Positions 1 to 5,207 of a stretch of 5,207 nucleotides of DNA are shown here, in pieces. Every line of letters starts with the position of its first letter. Within the stretch, counting starts at the first letter, position 1. Source of the stretch: an uncultured Hungatella sp. Lineage in GTDB: Bacteria > Bacillota > Clostridia > Lachnospirales > Lachnospiraceae. Position numbers and translations under genes: made by a program. Below the pieces are notes generated by a model, which worked only from the letters and a program-made list of their open reading frames with translations, made no database searches and was not told where the DNA came from. The stretch spans positions 1 through 5,207 of the forward strand of contig CAJUPQ010000128.1 in assembly GCA_910588505.1 (NCBI GenBank). Reading direction: 5' to 3'.

Positions 1-55
1 AAAATACTACGTTTGCCAGAAATGTTTACATCTACACTTCACAACATATCACATC
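1..55. other. Unrelated AT-rich sequence beyond the break in the second aldo/keto reductase; possible mobile-element edge
   Basis: Reading on the minus strand, recognisable aldo/keto reductase coding ends at about position 55, within or just after the codons for Ala-Tyr-Val-Asn. The remaining bases to the window edge are clearly more AT-rich and encode nothing similar. The new sequence begins with TGTGATATG and repeats short TGT/GTG words, including an imperfect palindrome ATGTTTACAT at 23-32 on the plus strand. Some IS families, such as IS21, have ends that start with TG and carry short repeats, but I cannot match this to any named element, and only 50-odd bases are visible. A deletion or inversion joint is equally possible. 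Confidence 0.3.
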
Positions 56-205
56 GTTGACATAGGCGTTGGCCGTGTCGATCAGACGGTACCCGCATCC
101 AAGGGCGCTTAAACAGGAAGCCTCCGCCTCGTCAGGAGACAAAAGAAAGGTACCGATGCCTGCCATGGGCATTTTTACACCATTATTTAAAGTTATGTAT
201 TCCAT
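32..205 (-). pseudogene. Truncated aldo/keto reductase, N-terminal fragment (57 aa)
   Basis: This is the start of an aldo/keto reductase of the 2,5-diketo-gluconate reductase-like group (intact members about 270-290 residues). The N-terminal sequence MEYITLNNGVKMPMAGIGTF is characteristic, and the GYRLIDTANAY segment at residues 38-48 carries the first two catalytic tetrad residues, Asp43 and Tyr48. After Asn50 the homology stops; about six unrelated residues follow and then TAG. The catalytic Lys and His, most of the barrel and the NADPH site are missing, so the product cannot be active. I chose the ATG at 205 because GGAGG at 214-218 lies 8 bases upstream; an ATG at 208 is also possible, and one at 220 has only a poor ribosome site. 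It is the last gene after the intact aldo/keto reductase and was probably once the fourth gene of the operon. Confidence 0.8.
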
Positions 206-213
206 CATCTGTT

Positions 214-218
214 CCTCC
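214..218 (-). promoter_or_regulatory. Ribosome binding site deciding the start of the truncated aldo/keto reductase
   Basis: GGAGG on the minus strand. It stands 5 bases before the ATG at 208 and 8 bases before the ATG at 205, so it favours the second, which also matches the family's usual MEYITLNNG start. It lies inside the extra residues that would be added by starting at 220. Confidence 0.6.
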
Positions 219-234
219 ATTCATCCTTTTGGGC

Positions 235-284
235 ACTCCCGGCAACTCCCTCGCGCCTGTCTTTGCGGCTGAGTTTCCGGGAGT
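235..284 (-). other. Intercistronic hairpin between the two aldo/keto reductase genes
   Basis: The perfect 8-base arms ACTCCCGG and CCGGGAGT lie at 277-284 and 235-242 (minus-strand reading). One mismatch in, they continue with a 5-base stem AACTC/GAGTT (271-275 with 244-248), leaving a loop of about 22 bases. The stem begins 7 bases after the stop codon of the intact aldo/keto reductase. No T run follows on either side, so it does not look like an intrinsic terminator. It could protect the upstream mRNA from 3' decay or lower expression of the downstream gene; that role is inference. A palindrome GGAGTACTCC (280-289) overlaps one arm. Confidence 0.55.
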
Positions 285-291
285 ACTCCTT

Positions 292-1281
292 TTATTTTGC
301 GCTGTGGCCGCCGAACACGTCAAAGTCCATGGTATCCAGTCTGGAATCGATCATAGCAATCTCTTCTTTTGTCAGAACCACATTGCCTGCCTCGAAGTTT
401 TCCTTCAGCCGCTCAATTTTGCGGGAACCCGGAATCGGGATAAGGTAAGGCTTCTTATTGATCATCCACGCGAGAGACAGCTGGCCCATGGTGGCCTTCT
501 TTTCTTCTCCCATTTTCGTCAGCAGATCCAAAAGCTCCTTCGCTTTTTCATACCCTTCTTCGGTATACTGGGGCATATTTGCCCGGTAATCCTGGCTTCC
601 CTCAAATTTTGTGGAGGGCGTGTATTTGCCTGTAAGGAATCCGTTTGCCATGGGAGAAAAGGCCACATAGGCGATATTCAGTTCCTCGCACACCGGAAAG
701 ACAGCCTCATGCCACCTTGCCATCATGGAATACCTGTTTTCAATGGCCGTCACGGGACACACGGCGTGGGCCCGGCGCAGGTATCTTTCTGTGGTTTCCG
801 AAATGCCCCAATAACGAATCTTTCCCTCTTTGATTAACTGCCCCATAGTCTCGGCCACAACCTCAGGCTCCACCTTGGGATCAATCCTGTGCTGATAGTA
901 CAAATCAATGTAGTCTGTCCCCAGCTTCCTAAGGCTTTCCTCAACGCTTGTTCTTATGGTTTCCGGGCTGCTGTCCAGTCTTAAAGAGCGGTCCGCGTTG
1001 TGCTTTACCCCCATCTTTGTGGCGATGACCACCTTGTCCCGGATTCCCTTCACGGCCTCCCCCACAAGCTCCTCATTATAGGAAACCGTGCCGTCCGGGC
1101 TGACCCCGGTATAAGCCTCCGCCGTGTCAAAAAAATCATAGCCGATCTCAAAAGCTTCTCTCAAAGTCTTAACCGCCACGCTCTTTTCTGTAGGGTCCCC
1201 CGAAGCGTGGCTGAATCCCATACAGCCCAGACCAACAGGATTGACCTTAAGACTGCTGGCCCCAAGTGTTCTCTTTTCCAT
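292..1281 (-). CDS. Aldo/keto reductase (329 aa), NADP(H)-dependent
   Basis: A full-length cytosolic aldo/keto reductase of the long-chain Tas/YajO/IolS-like group (about 310-340 residues), which reduces aldehydes or ketones to alcohols with NADPH. The canonical tetrad is complete when counted from the ATG at 1281: Asp52 and Tyr57 in DFFDTAEAY, Lys89 in VVIATKMG, and His131 in DLYYQHRID. GKIRYWGIS and the C-terminal PIPGSRKIERLKEN are the usual barrel and NADP-phosphate-binding segments. A GTG at 1290 would add three residues, but AGGAG at 1292-1296 lies only one base before it and 10 bases before the ATG, and the family usually begins MEKRTLG. Only 17 bases separate it from the SDR gene upstream, so the two are co-transcribed. 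The natural substrate cannot be told from sequence. Confidence 0.93.
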   Translation of the reverse strand: MEKRTLGASSLKVNPVGLGCMGFSHASGDPTEKSVAVKTLREAFEIGYDFFDTAEAYTGVSPDGTVSYNEELVGEAVKGIRDKVVIATKMGVKHNADRSLRLDSSPETIRTSVEESLRKLGTDYIDLYYQHRIDPKVEPEVVAETMGQLIKEGKIRYWGISETTERYLRRAHAVCPVTAIENRYSMMARWHEAVFPVCEELNIAYVAFSPMANGFLTGKYTPSTKFEGSQDYRANMPQYTEEGYEKAKELLDLLTKMGEEKKATMGQLSLAWMINKKPYLIPIPGSRKIERLKENFEAGNVVLTKEEIAMIDSRLDTMDFDVFGGHSAK

Positions 1282-1291
1282 TCCTGCCACT

Positions 1292-1296
1292 CTCCT
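1292..1296 (-). promoter_or_regulatory. Ribosome binding site deciding the aldo/keto reductase start
   Basis: AGGAG on the minus strand, just after the TAG stop of the SDR gene (1299-1301). It is 10 bases before the ATG at 1281 but only 1 base before the in-frame GTG at 1290, so it rules out the GTG. Confidence 0.65.
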
Positions 1297-1298
1297 CT

Positions 1299-2123
1299 CT
1301 AAAAATCAGACCGGCGGCTAAACTCCCGCCATTTGTCATATTCGCTCTTGTGACTTTCCAAAACCGTATCCGCCGCTCTCACCGCGTCGCTTCCCAAAAG
1401 CAGACGCAGCGGCGCGTCCTCAGCCTCTATGGCCTCTATGATAAGGCGGGCGCCTTTATCCGGATCCCCGGGCTGGGCGCCGTGGGTCTTATCATTCTCA
1501 ATCCTTCTGGTTCCCGCCGTCCCCGCGTAATCGGCGATAGCGGTCTTTGACTGGGTAAGGGACCGCCCGGCAAAGTCGGTGCGGAAAGCCCCCGGCTCCA
1601 CGATCATCACCTTGATTCCCAAAGGAGCCGTCTCCAGATAAAGCCCCTCCGTCATTCCCTCCAGGGCGCATTTGGAAGCCGCGTAATAGCCCGAACCCGG
1701 GGCTGTGCGAAGGGCGGCAATGGAAGAAACATTGATGACGGCACCGCTCTTTCTCGCCCTCATGTCCGGAAGCACGGCTTTAATCAGATTCACGGGGCCC
1801 CAGAAATTCGTTGCGAACAGGCGATTGGTATCCTCCGGATTCCCCTCCTCAACCGCGGCCCGGTAACCATAGCCGGCGTTATTGACCAGAACGTCAATTC
1901 CTCCAAACCTCTCTTTTGCCACCCGAACCGCCTCCGTGACAGAAGGAAGGTCTGTGACGTCAAGTCGGACTATGAGAGCCGTCCGAGGAAATTCCTTCTC
2001 AAACTCTTCCAGTTTTTTCGTATCCCTGGCGGTTACCACCACATTGTCGCCTTTTTGCAGCACTGCTTTGGCAAGACTTCTCCCAAGACCGGTGGAACAG
2101 CCTGTAATCAGCCAAGTTTTCAT
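1299..2123 (-). CDS. Short-chain dehydrogenase/reductase, classical SDR (274 aa)
   Basis: A soluble classical SDR of the 17-beta-hydroxysteroid-dehydrogenase-like type, which interconverts an alcohol and a carbonyl with NAD(P)(H). All landmarks are visible: the glycine motif TGCSTGLG at residues 7-14, Arg33 after the second strand (a basic residue there favours NADP), Asp55 in LDVTD, NNAG at 81-84, catalytic Asn106, Ser134 in INVSS, and Tyr147/Lys151 in YYAASK. PGAFRTDF at 177-184 is the usual segment after strand 6. Length is normal for the group (about 270-285). The ATG at 2123 has AAGGAG about 10 bases upstream, and the stop of the flavin oxidoreductase gene is 18 bases upstream, which indicates one operon. 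The annotation 'steroid dehydrogenase' would be too specific: many enzymes of this subgroup act on unrelated carbonyls. Confidence 0.93.
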   Translation of the reverse strand: MKTWLITGCSTGLGRSLAKAVLQKGDNVVVTARDTKKLEEFEKEFPRTALIVRLDVTDLPSVTEAVRVAKERFGGIDVLVNNAGYGYRAAVEEGNPEDTNRLFATNFWGPVNLIKAVLPDMRARKSGAVINVSSIAALRTAPGSGYYAASKCALEGMTEGLYLETAPLGIKVMIVEPGAFRTDFAGRSLTQSKTAIADYAGTAGTRRIENDKTHGAQPGDPDKGARLIIEAIEAEDAPLRLLLGSDAVRAADTVLESHKSEYDKWREFSRRSDF

Positions 2124-2141
2124 TGATTGTTCTCTCCTTCT

Positions 2142-2774
2142 TTAGTGATGGAAACTGGTAAAGATGGTCTTTTCCTTCTGAGGAATCCCCAGTTTCTCCT
2201 TGCCCATCTGGATGCTCTTCATGAGAAACGCCATATTGTGTCCCAGAGTCCGCATAGTCTGCATGCCTTCCTCGTCCTTCAAAACCTCCTCCGGGGTTCC
2301 TCCATGTACCATATTCCAGTACTGGCTGCTTGCCACCGGCATGCCGCACATGGTAAAGTATTTATTCAGCATGTCAAAGGTAGCCGTATTGCCGCCCCGG
2401 CGGCAGGATACCACGGCCGCGCCTACTTTCATGGTCTTGTCAATATTCAGGGTGCTGAAGAACAGACGATCCATAAAGGATACGGCTCCGCCTGCCGGGG
2501 AAGCGAAGTAAACCGGGGAACCGATGACAAAGGCGTCCGCCTCGGCCAGCTTGGGGGCAACCTCGTTGACGATATCGTTGAATACGCACTTGCCTCCCTG
2601 CTCCCCTTCGCTGTGGCATTTCCGGCAGGCAATACAGCCCCGGATATCTTTATTTCCCACATGGACGATCTCCGCCTCAATGCCTTCCGACTCCAGAGTC
2701 TTTGCCAGCTCCGTCAGCGCCGTGTAAGTACATCCGTTTCTCCTTGGGCTTCCGTTTACAAGTAATGCTTTCAT
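2142..2774 (-). CDS. Flavodoxin-fold NAD(P)H oxidoreductase with an iron-sulfur-flavoprotein-like cysteine motif (210 aa)
   Basis: A member of the NADPH-dependent FMN reductase/flavodoxin_2-like superfamily. The opening MKALLVNGSPRRNGCT (residues 1-16) is the FMN-phosphate loop, GSPVYFASP (85-93) follows the third strand and contacts the flavin, and CRRGGN (124-129) follows the fourth. Between strands 2 and 3 there are four cysteines, Cys47, Cys50, Cys53 and Cys63 (CX2CX2CX9C), in the place where iron-sulfur flavoproteins such as Isf hold a 4Fe-4S cluster. The last spacing is longer than in typical Isf, so cluster binding is possible but not shown. Such proteins move electrons from NAD(P)H or ferredoxin to quinones, nitro compounds, oxygen or metals. 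It is the first gene of the operon, with AGGAGG 9 bases before the ATG and the dyad-rich promoter region directly upstream. Confidence 0.9.
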   Translation of the reverse strand: MKALLVNGSPRRNGCTYTALTELAKTLESEGIEAEIVHVGNKDIRGCIACRKCHSEGEQGGKCVFNDIVNEVAPKLAEADAFVIGSPVYFASPAGGAVSFMDRLFFSTLNIDKTMKVGAAVVSCRRGGNTATFDMLNKYFTMCGMPVASSQYWNMVHGGTPEEVLKDEEGMQTMRTLGHNMAFLMKSIQMGKEKLGIPQKEKTIFTSFHH

Positions 2775-2827
2775 AGTGAAATTCCTCCTCTTTTTATCTC
2801 CTGCTTTTATTTTTAAGAACTGTGTTT

Positions 2828-2856
2828 ATTATAATGGAAATTCCTGGGCTGCAGAA
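2828..2856 (-). promoter_or_regulatory. Candidate promoter for the three-gene redox operon
   Basis: On the minus strand a perfect TATAAT lies at 2833-2828, about 54 bases before the ATG at 2774. At the standard 17-base spacing the -35 position (2856-2851) reads TTCTGC, a poor match to TTGACA, and it overlaps one arm of the inverted repeat at 2851-2912. A consensus -10 with a weak -35 under a dyad fits a promoter that needs an activator. A second possible promoter is TTGCTA with TATATA 17 bases further, at about 2904-2876. The call rests on position and sequence only. Confidence 0.5.
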
Positions 2857-2912
2857 GTCACAATAAGTTATTCAGTATATACCTTTTAGTATAAACTATA
2901 GCAAACTTCTGC
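2851..2912. promoter_or_regulatory. Dyad cluster, possible operator for the redox operon
   Basis: The AT-rich block between the dehydrogenase remnant and the operon holds three nested symmetries. GCAGAAGT (2851-2858) is exactly inverted as ACTTCTGC (2905-2912). Between them lie the perfect palindrome GTATATAC (2875-2882) and the 10-of-12 palindrome TAGTATAAACTA (2887-2898). The last two also form a direct repeat AGTATATAC/AGTATAAAC with a 14-base offset, more than one helical turn. LysR-type and HxlR-type regulators both bind such paired sites. The LysR encoded at 4301-5191 is the only regulator in view, but nothing here ties it to this site. Confidence 0.4.
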
Positions 2913-2959
2913 TGCCGCGAAGTGACAGGTTGCTTTAATGGAACTTTATTTCCGCAGGC

Positions 2960-4108
2960 CTATAAACATTCCCGGAATATTTCAAATATTTCCCCATGTG
3001 TCAGCCTTCTGTATCCCCCGGAAACAATGGCGCAGGAATCGGCAATGGCTTTTAAGTCCGTATTCTCATCCACCCCTAATTCTCTCAATGTAGCCGGCAG
3101 CCCCATCTCCCGGATAAAATCCTTCAGCGCATCAATCCCGGCACAGGCGATCTCCTCATCGGTCTTTCCCTCAGGCGAAATCCCCCATACCTCCGTGGCG
3201 AACCGTTTAAATTTACCCGGCCCGTCCTTATAGATATGCCGGTAGTAAACCGGCTGCAGCACCGCCAGTCCCCCACCGTGATCGCAGTCCGCATACGCCT
3301 CCAGCTGATACGCCATCTGACGGCACTGGAAATCCGCGCGCTTCCCCAGTTTAATGATCCGGTTTTCCGCCATTGCCCCGGCCCACATGAGATTGCTTCT
3401 TGCCGTATAATTCTCCGGATTCTCTATAGCCGCCCGAAGATTGCGGATCACATTCCCCATAAGAGCCTGGGCCATATCATCGGAAACATTATCCTCATCC
3501 GGCCCGCTGAAATAGATCTCCATGATGTGGGAAAGGGTATCGAAGCCGCCGGAAACCATCTGGGATTTAGAAACGCTGAGCGTATAAGACGGGTCCATCA
3601 AGGCAAACTTCGGATTGCATTTGGGATAATCCCGCCCGGTTTTCACTCTAAGCGTTTGGTTGGTAATCACCGCTTTGCCGCCGCACTCGCTTCCGGTTCC
3701 CGCCTCCGTGGCGATGCCCCCACCGGCAGAGGCTCAAAATCCAGGATACCGGGCCTTGCCCAAAAGTTCTCCCATACTTCCCCCTCATACCGGGCAGCAA
3801 TGGAAATAGCTTTGCAGCAGTCCATCACCGGACCGCCTCCCACACCAAGAATCAGACCTGCCTGATGTTTTCTGGCAAGTTTCGCTCCTTCCAGGACTTC
3901 GGCATAGGTGGGGCTGGCCGTAATACCCGGAAACTCCGCGATCTGTTTCCCTGTCCTGTTTAAAATAGAAACCACTTCATCATAAATCCCGCTCTTTTTA
4001 ACCGAATCGTCCCCACAGGCAACCATGACCGTGTCCCCATATCCTTTTGTGAGGCAAGACAGATACTCTTTCACACAGCCTTTTCCAGAAAATACAAAAT
4101 CGAGTAGG
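2960..4108 (-). pseudogene. Iron-containing alcohol dehydrogenase (YqhD/BdhA-like), frameshifted and degenerate
   Basis: The two halves of one group III dehydrogenase (usually about 385-390 residues, NAD(P)H-dependent aldehyde/butanol type) lie in different frames. The N half runs from near 4108 to PLPVG, read in the frame of a GTG at 4074; the C half continues from GIATEAGTGSE to the stop at 2960. They join if the five-G run at 3717-3721 had six G. At the 5' end the family motif PTxxxFGKG is recognisable at about 4108-4078 but crosses a second frame change, and no proper start is found. In the C half (numbered from the ATG at 3670), metal ligands Asp44, His48 and His131 remain, but Arg117 and Tyr121 stand where the family has two conserved histidines, the first a metal ligand. 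In the cofactor loops, the usual GGGS reads GDDS (residues 21-24 from 4074) and GGGP (79-82). Loss of function is very likely even if the frameshift were an assembly error. Confidence 0.85.
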
Positions 4109-4128
4109 GGAGGCTTTTCCCCTACTCG
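4101..4128 (-). other. Perfect 10-base hairpin at the broken 5' end of the alcohol dehydrogenase
   Basis: CGAGTAGGGG and CCCCTACTCG (minus strand, 4128-4119 and 4110-4101) form a 10-base-pair stem with an 8-base loop. The minus-strand continuation ATTTTGTATTTT is T-rich, so it could act as a terminator or attenuator. The downstream arm is also the coding sequence for Pro-Thr-Arg of the dehydrogenase's N-terminal motif, so the upstream arm may be an inverted copy made when the gene start was lost. Confidence 0.55.
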
Positions 4129-4134
4129 CCGTGC

Positions 4135-4176
4135 CGGGGGCGGTCCGCTTCAGCGGCATACTCCGTTCCGCCCCCG
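4135..4176. other. GC-rich 9-base inverted repeat with inner hairpin
   Basis: CGGGGGCGG (4135-4143) is exactly inverted as CCGCCCCCG (4168-4176). The 24-base interior holds a smaller stem CCGC/GCGG (4145-4148 with 4153-4156). It lies in the gap between the regulator's terminator and the dehydrogenase remnant and is much richer in GC than its surroundings. No T tract follows, so it is not an intrinsic terminator. It may be a small dispersed palindromic repeat or the remains of a leader RNA; a single copy cannot distinguish these. Confidence 0.45.
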
Positions 4177-4183
4177 TGTACAT

Positions 4184-4222
4184 AAAAAGAACCAAAATAC
4201 CATTTGGTATCTGGTTCCTTCT
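4184..4222 (-). terminator. Probable intrinsic terminator of the LysR-type regulator gene
   Basis: On the minus strand GAACCA, one unpaired G, then ATACCA, an AA turn and TGGTAT, then TT and TGGTTC form a long stem with one internal mismatch. It runs straight into CTTTTT (the complement of 4184-4188), and the purines before the stem can pair weakly with those T. It begins about 80 bases after the TGA stop of the regulator at 4301. The stem is AT-rich, so efficiency may be moderate. The plus-strand side ends in CCTTCTT, so weak bidirectional action is possible. Confidence 0.65.
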
Positions 4223-4300
4223 TAAACTTCTGTTTATTTCATCCAGCTATCCCATGTACTACCCGGAAATGAAGACTTCCGTGTTTTCCCGCCCCTTCCT

Positions 4301-5191
4301 TCACTGTACCGCCTCTTTCACAGCCTCCAGAAATTGTTTCACGATTCCGGAAGGCTTGGGAGAATGGAGCAGTCCGAAGGGAATACTGTGATCCCATTCC
4401 ACCGGGATTACCTTCAAAAGCGGATGTACATTGGCCCATCCGGGTATGGCAAGCAAAACATCATTACTGTTCTCACACCGGTTAAAGGCCTCCATACTGT
4501 AAAAATCAAAGTCCACAATATGAATCTGACTGTGGTTCTGCCAGATATCGTCCCGAAGCTCGTCCACATAGTGGCTCCACTCCCGGCGCATGAGCATCAG
4601 GTTCTCTCCATACAGGTCTTCCAGCTTAAGCCTGTCCTTGGCGGCAAGCCTGTGGTGGACGGAGACCGCGCAGCAAAAGGGCTCGCGGGACAGTTCCAAT
4701 CCCGCGCAGCGCCTCAGATCCAGCATAGTCTCGTCAAAGATCCCGCCTACCACATCAATGTTCTTTCCCAGGTTCCCCAAGATCTCCCTGGCGTTTTCCG
4801 GCGTATTCTCAAAGGGAATGATCTGAAATTTCATGTCCGGACAATGAGCCTGTATCTTTGGCCACAGCTGCATAAGAAGCTGGGCCGGCGTCATGGGAGA
4901 ACTGCCGATCCGGATCACCTTCGCATCCTCCTGCATGGCATTTTTGGCCCTTGTAACAGAGTCCCGGCAATACTGGATAATATATTTTGTATCCTGATAT
5001 AAAGATTTTCCCGCTTTTGTCAAAATCAGACCTCGGTGAGTCCTCTCAAATAATTTAACGCCAAGAGACGCTTCCAGCAGGTTGATCTGTTTGATCACCG
5101 CGGTAGGGGTGATATAGGATTCCTCGGCAGCCCGGTTAAAACTGCCCGCATCCGCCACATGGATAAAGGTGTCCAGCTGTGGATTGTACAT
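4301..5191 (-). CDS. LysR-type transcriptional regulator (296 aa)
   Basis: A complete LysR-family DNA-binding regulator of the normal size (about 290-310 residues). The winged helix-turn-helix is at the N-terminus: SFNRAAEESYITPTAVIKQI at residues 17-36 is the helix-turn-helix, and LGVKLFERTHRGLILTKAG (43-61) is the usual wing. A linker helix runs to about 90, and from KVIRIGSSP (91-98) the periplasmic-binding-protein-like effector domain extends to the end. The effector domain is typical in length, with no ligand evident. The ATG at 5191 has AAGGAG 10 bases upstream (5202-5207). LysR regulators often control neighbouring genes and form tetramers with an inducer; here the candidate targets are the dehydrogenase remnant and the redox operon, in the same orientation rather than divergent. 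Its own promoter lies outside the window. Confidence 0.93.
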   Translation of the reverse strand: MYNPQLDTFIHVADAGSFNRAAEESYITPTAVIKQINLLEASLGVKLFERTHRGLILTKAGKSLYQDTKYIIQYCRDSVTRAKNAMQEDAKVIRIGSSPMTPAQLLMQLWPKIQAHCPDMKFQIIPFENTPENAREILGNLGKNIDVVGGIFDETMLDLRRCAGLELSREPFCCAVSVHHRLAAKDRLKLEDLYGENLMLMRREWSHYVDELRDDIWQNHSQIHIVDFDFYSMEAFNRCENSNDVLLAIPGWANVHPLLKVIPVEWDHSIPFGLLHSPKPSGIVKQFLEAVKEAVQ

Positions 5192-5201
5192 GAGGCAAGC
5201 A

Positions 5202-5207
5202 CTCCTT
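5202..5207 (-). promoter_or_regulatory. Ribosome binding site of the LysR-type regulator
   Basis: AAGGAG on the minus strand at the very edge of the window, 10 bases before the ATG at 5191. It shows that the regulator's start is complete here. Confidence 0.7.

Noticed and set aside
229..837. A plus-strand open frame of 202 codons opposite the aldo/keto reductase
   Set aside because: It lies antisense to a gene with a complete catalytic tetrad, has no recognisable domain, and is rich in Cys, His and Pro as antisense frames often are.
2127..2765. A plus-strand open frame of 212 codons opposite the flavodoxin-fold gene
   Set aside because: It covers almost exactly the antisense of a well-supported gene, has no ribosome site and no known motif.
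2905..2923. Short hairpin ACTTC/GAAGT as terminator of the dehydrogenase
   Set aside because: Only five pairs with a nine-base loop and just three T after it on the minus strand; too weak to call.
3236..3865. A plus-strand open frame of 209 codons opposite the dehydrogenase remnant
   Set aside because: It runs antisense across both halves of the dehydrogenase and has no family resemblance; the minus-strand reading is clearly the gene.
3998..4195. A small minus-strand frame of 65 codons from ATG 4159 across the dehydrogenase 5' end
   Set aside because: Its middle (PTRF) is the out-of-frame start of the dehydrogenase; the rest is hairpin sequence and the wrong frame of that gene, so it is not a separate protein.
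4334..5002. A plus-strand open frame of 222 codons opposite the LysR gene
   Set aside because: It is fully antisense to a complete LysR regulator and shows no domain or ribosome site.
1..5207. CRISPR array, tRNA, rRNA, toxin-antitoxin, phage or defence genes
   Set aside because: I read both strands for regular repeats, cloverleaf sequences and small paired genes and found none.

Overview
The window looks like chromosomal DNA of a gut-type Clostridia, most likely Lachnospiraceae (Enterocloster, Lachnoclostridium or Hungatella-like). This is inferred from the even GC/AT balance, the strong AGGAGG-type ribosome binding sites, and the sort of proteins encoded; it is not proven. Every gene is on the minus strand, so the biological order runs from high to low coordinates.

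Layout in the direction of transcription. (1) A complete LysR-type regulator (5191 to 4301) is followed by a hairpin with a T tract that looks like its terminator (4222 to 4184). (2) A 226-base gap (4075-4300) contains that terminator and two more GC-rich hairpins. (3) An iron-dependent alcohol dehydrogenase (about 4108 to 2960) appears to be decaying: its normal start is missing, its frame is broken in a G run at 3717-3721, and conserved active-site and cofactor-loop residues are substituted. (4) A 185-base gap (2775-2959) carries a promoter-like -10 box and a cluster of dyads that could be an operator. (5) A tight operon follows: a flavodoxin-fold NAD(P)H oxidoreductase with a cysteine motif like that of iron-sulfur flavoproteins (2774 to 2142), an SDR oxidoreductase (2123 to 1299) and an aldo/keto reductase (1281 to 292), with gaps of only 17-18 bases. 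(6) After a 70-base hairpin-containing spacer comes the first quarter of a second aldo/keto reductase (205 to 32), cut off abruptly near position 55. The sequence beyond the break is AT-rich and unrelated, probably the edge of an insertion or rearrangement.

The intact genes form a small redox module: three unrelated nicotinamide-dependent reductases (flavin/FeS, SDR, AKR) that could reduce reactive carbonyls, quinones or other electrophiles, with a LysR regulator nearby. The substrates cannot be read from sequence. Both flanking oxidoreductase genes (ADH and second AKR) are broken, so the locus seems to have been larger and to be eroding. I see no phage, CRISPR, tRNA, rRNA or defence genes, and no convincing new system. 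The most useful observations are the decay of the ADH, the abrupt AKR break, the FeS-like motif and the dyad-rich promoter region.
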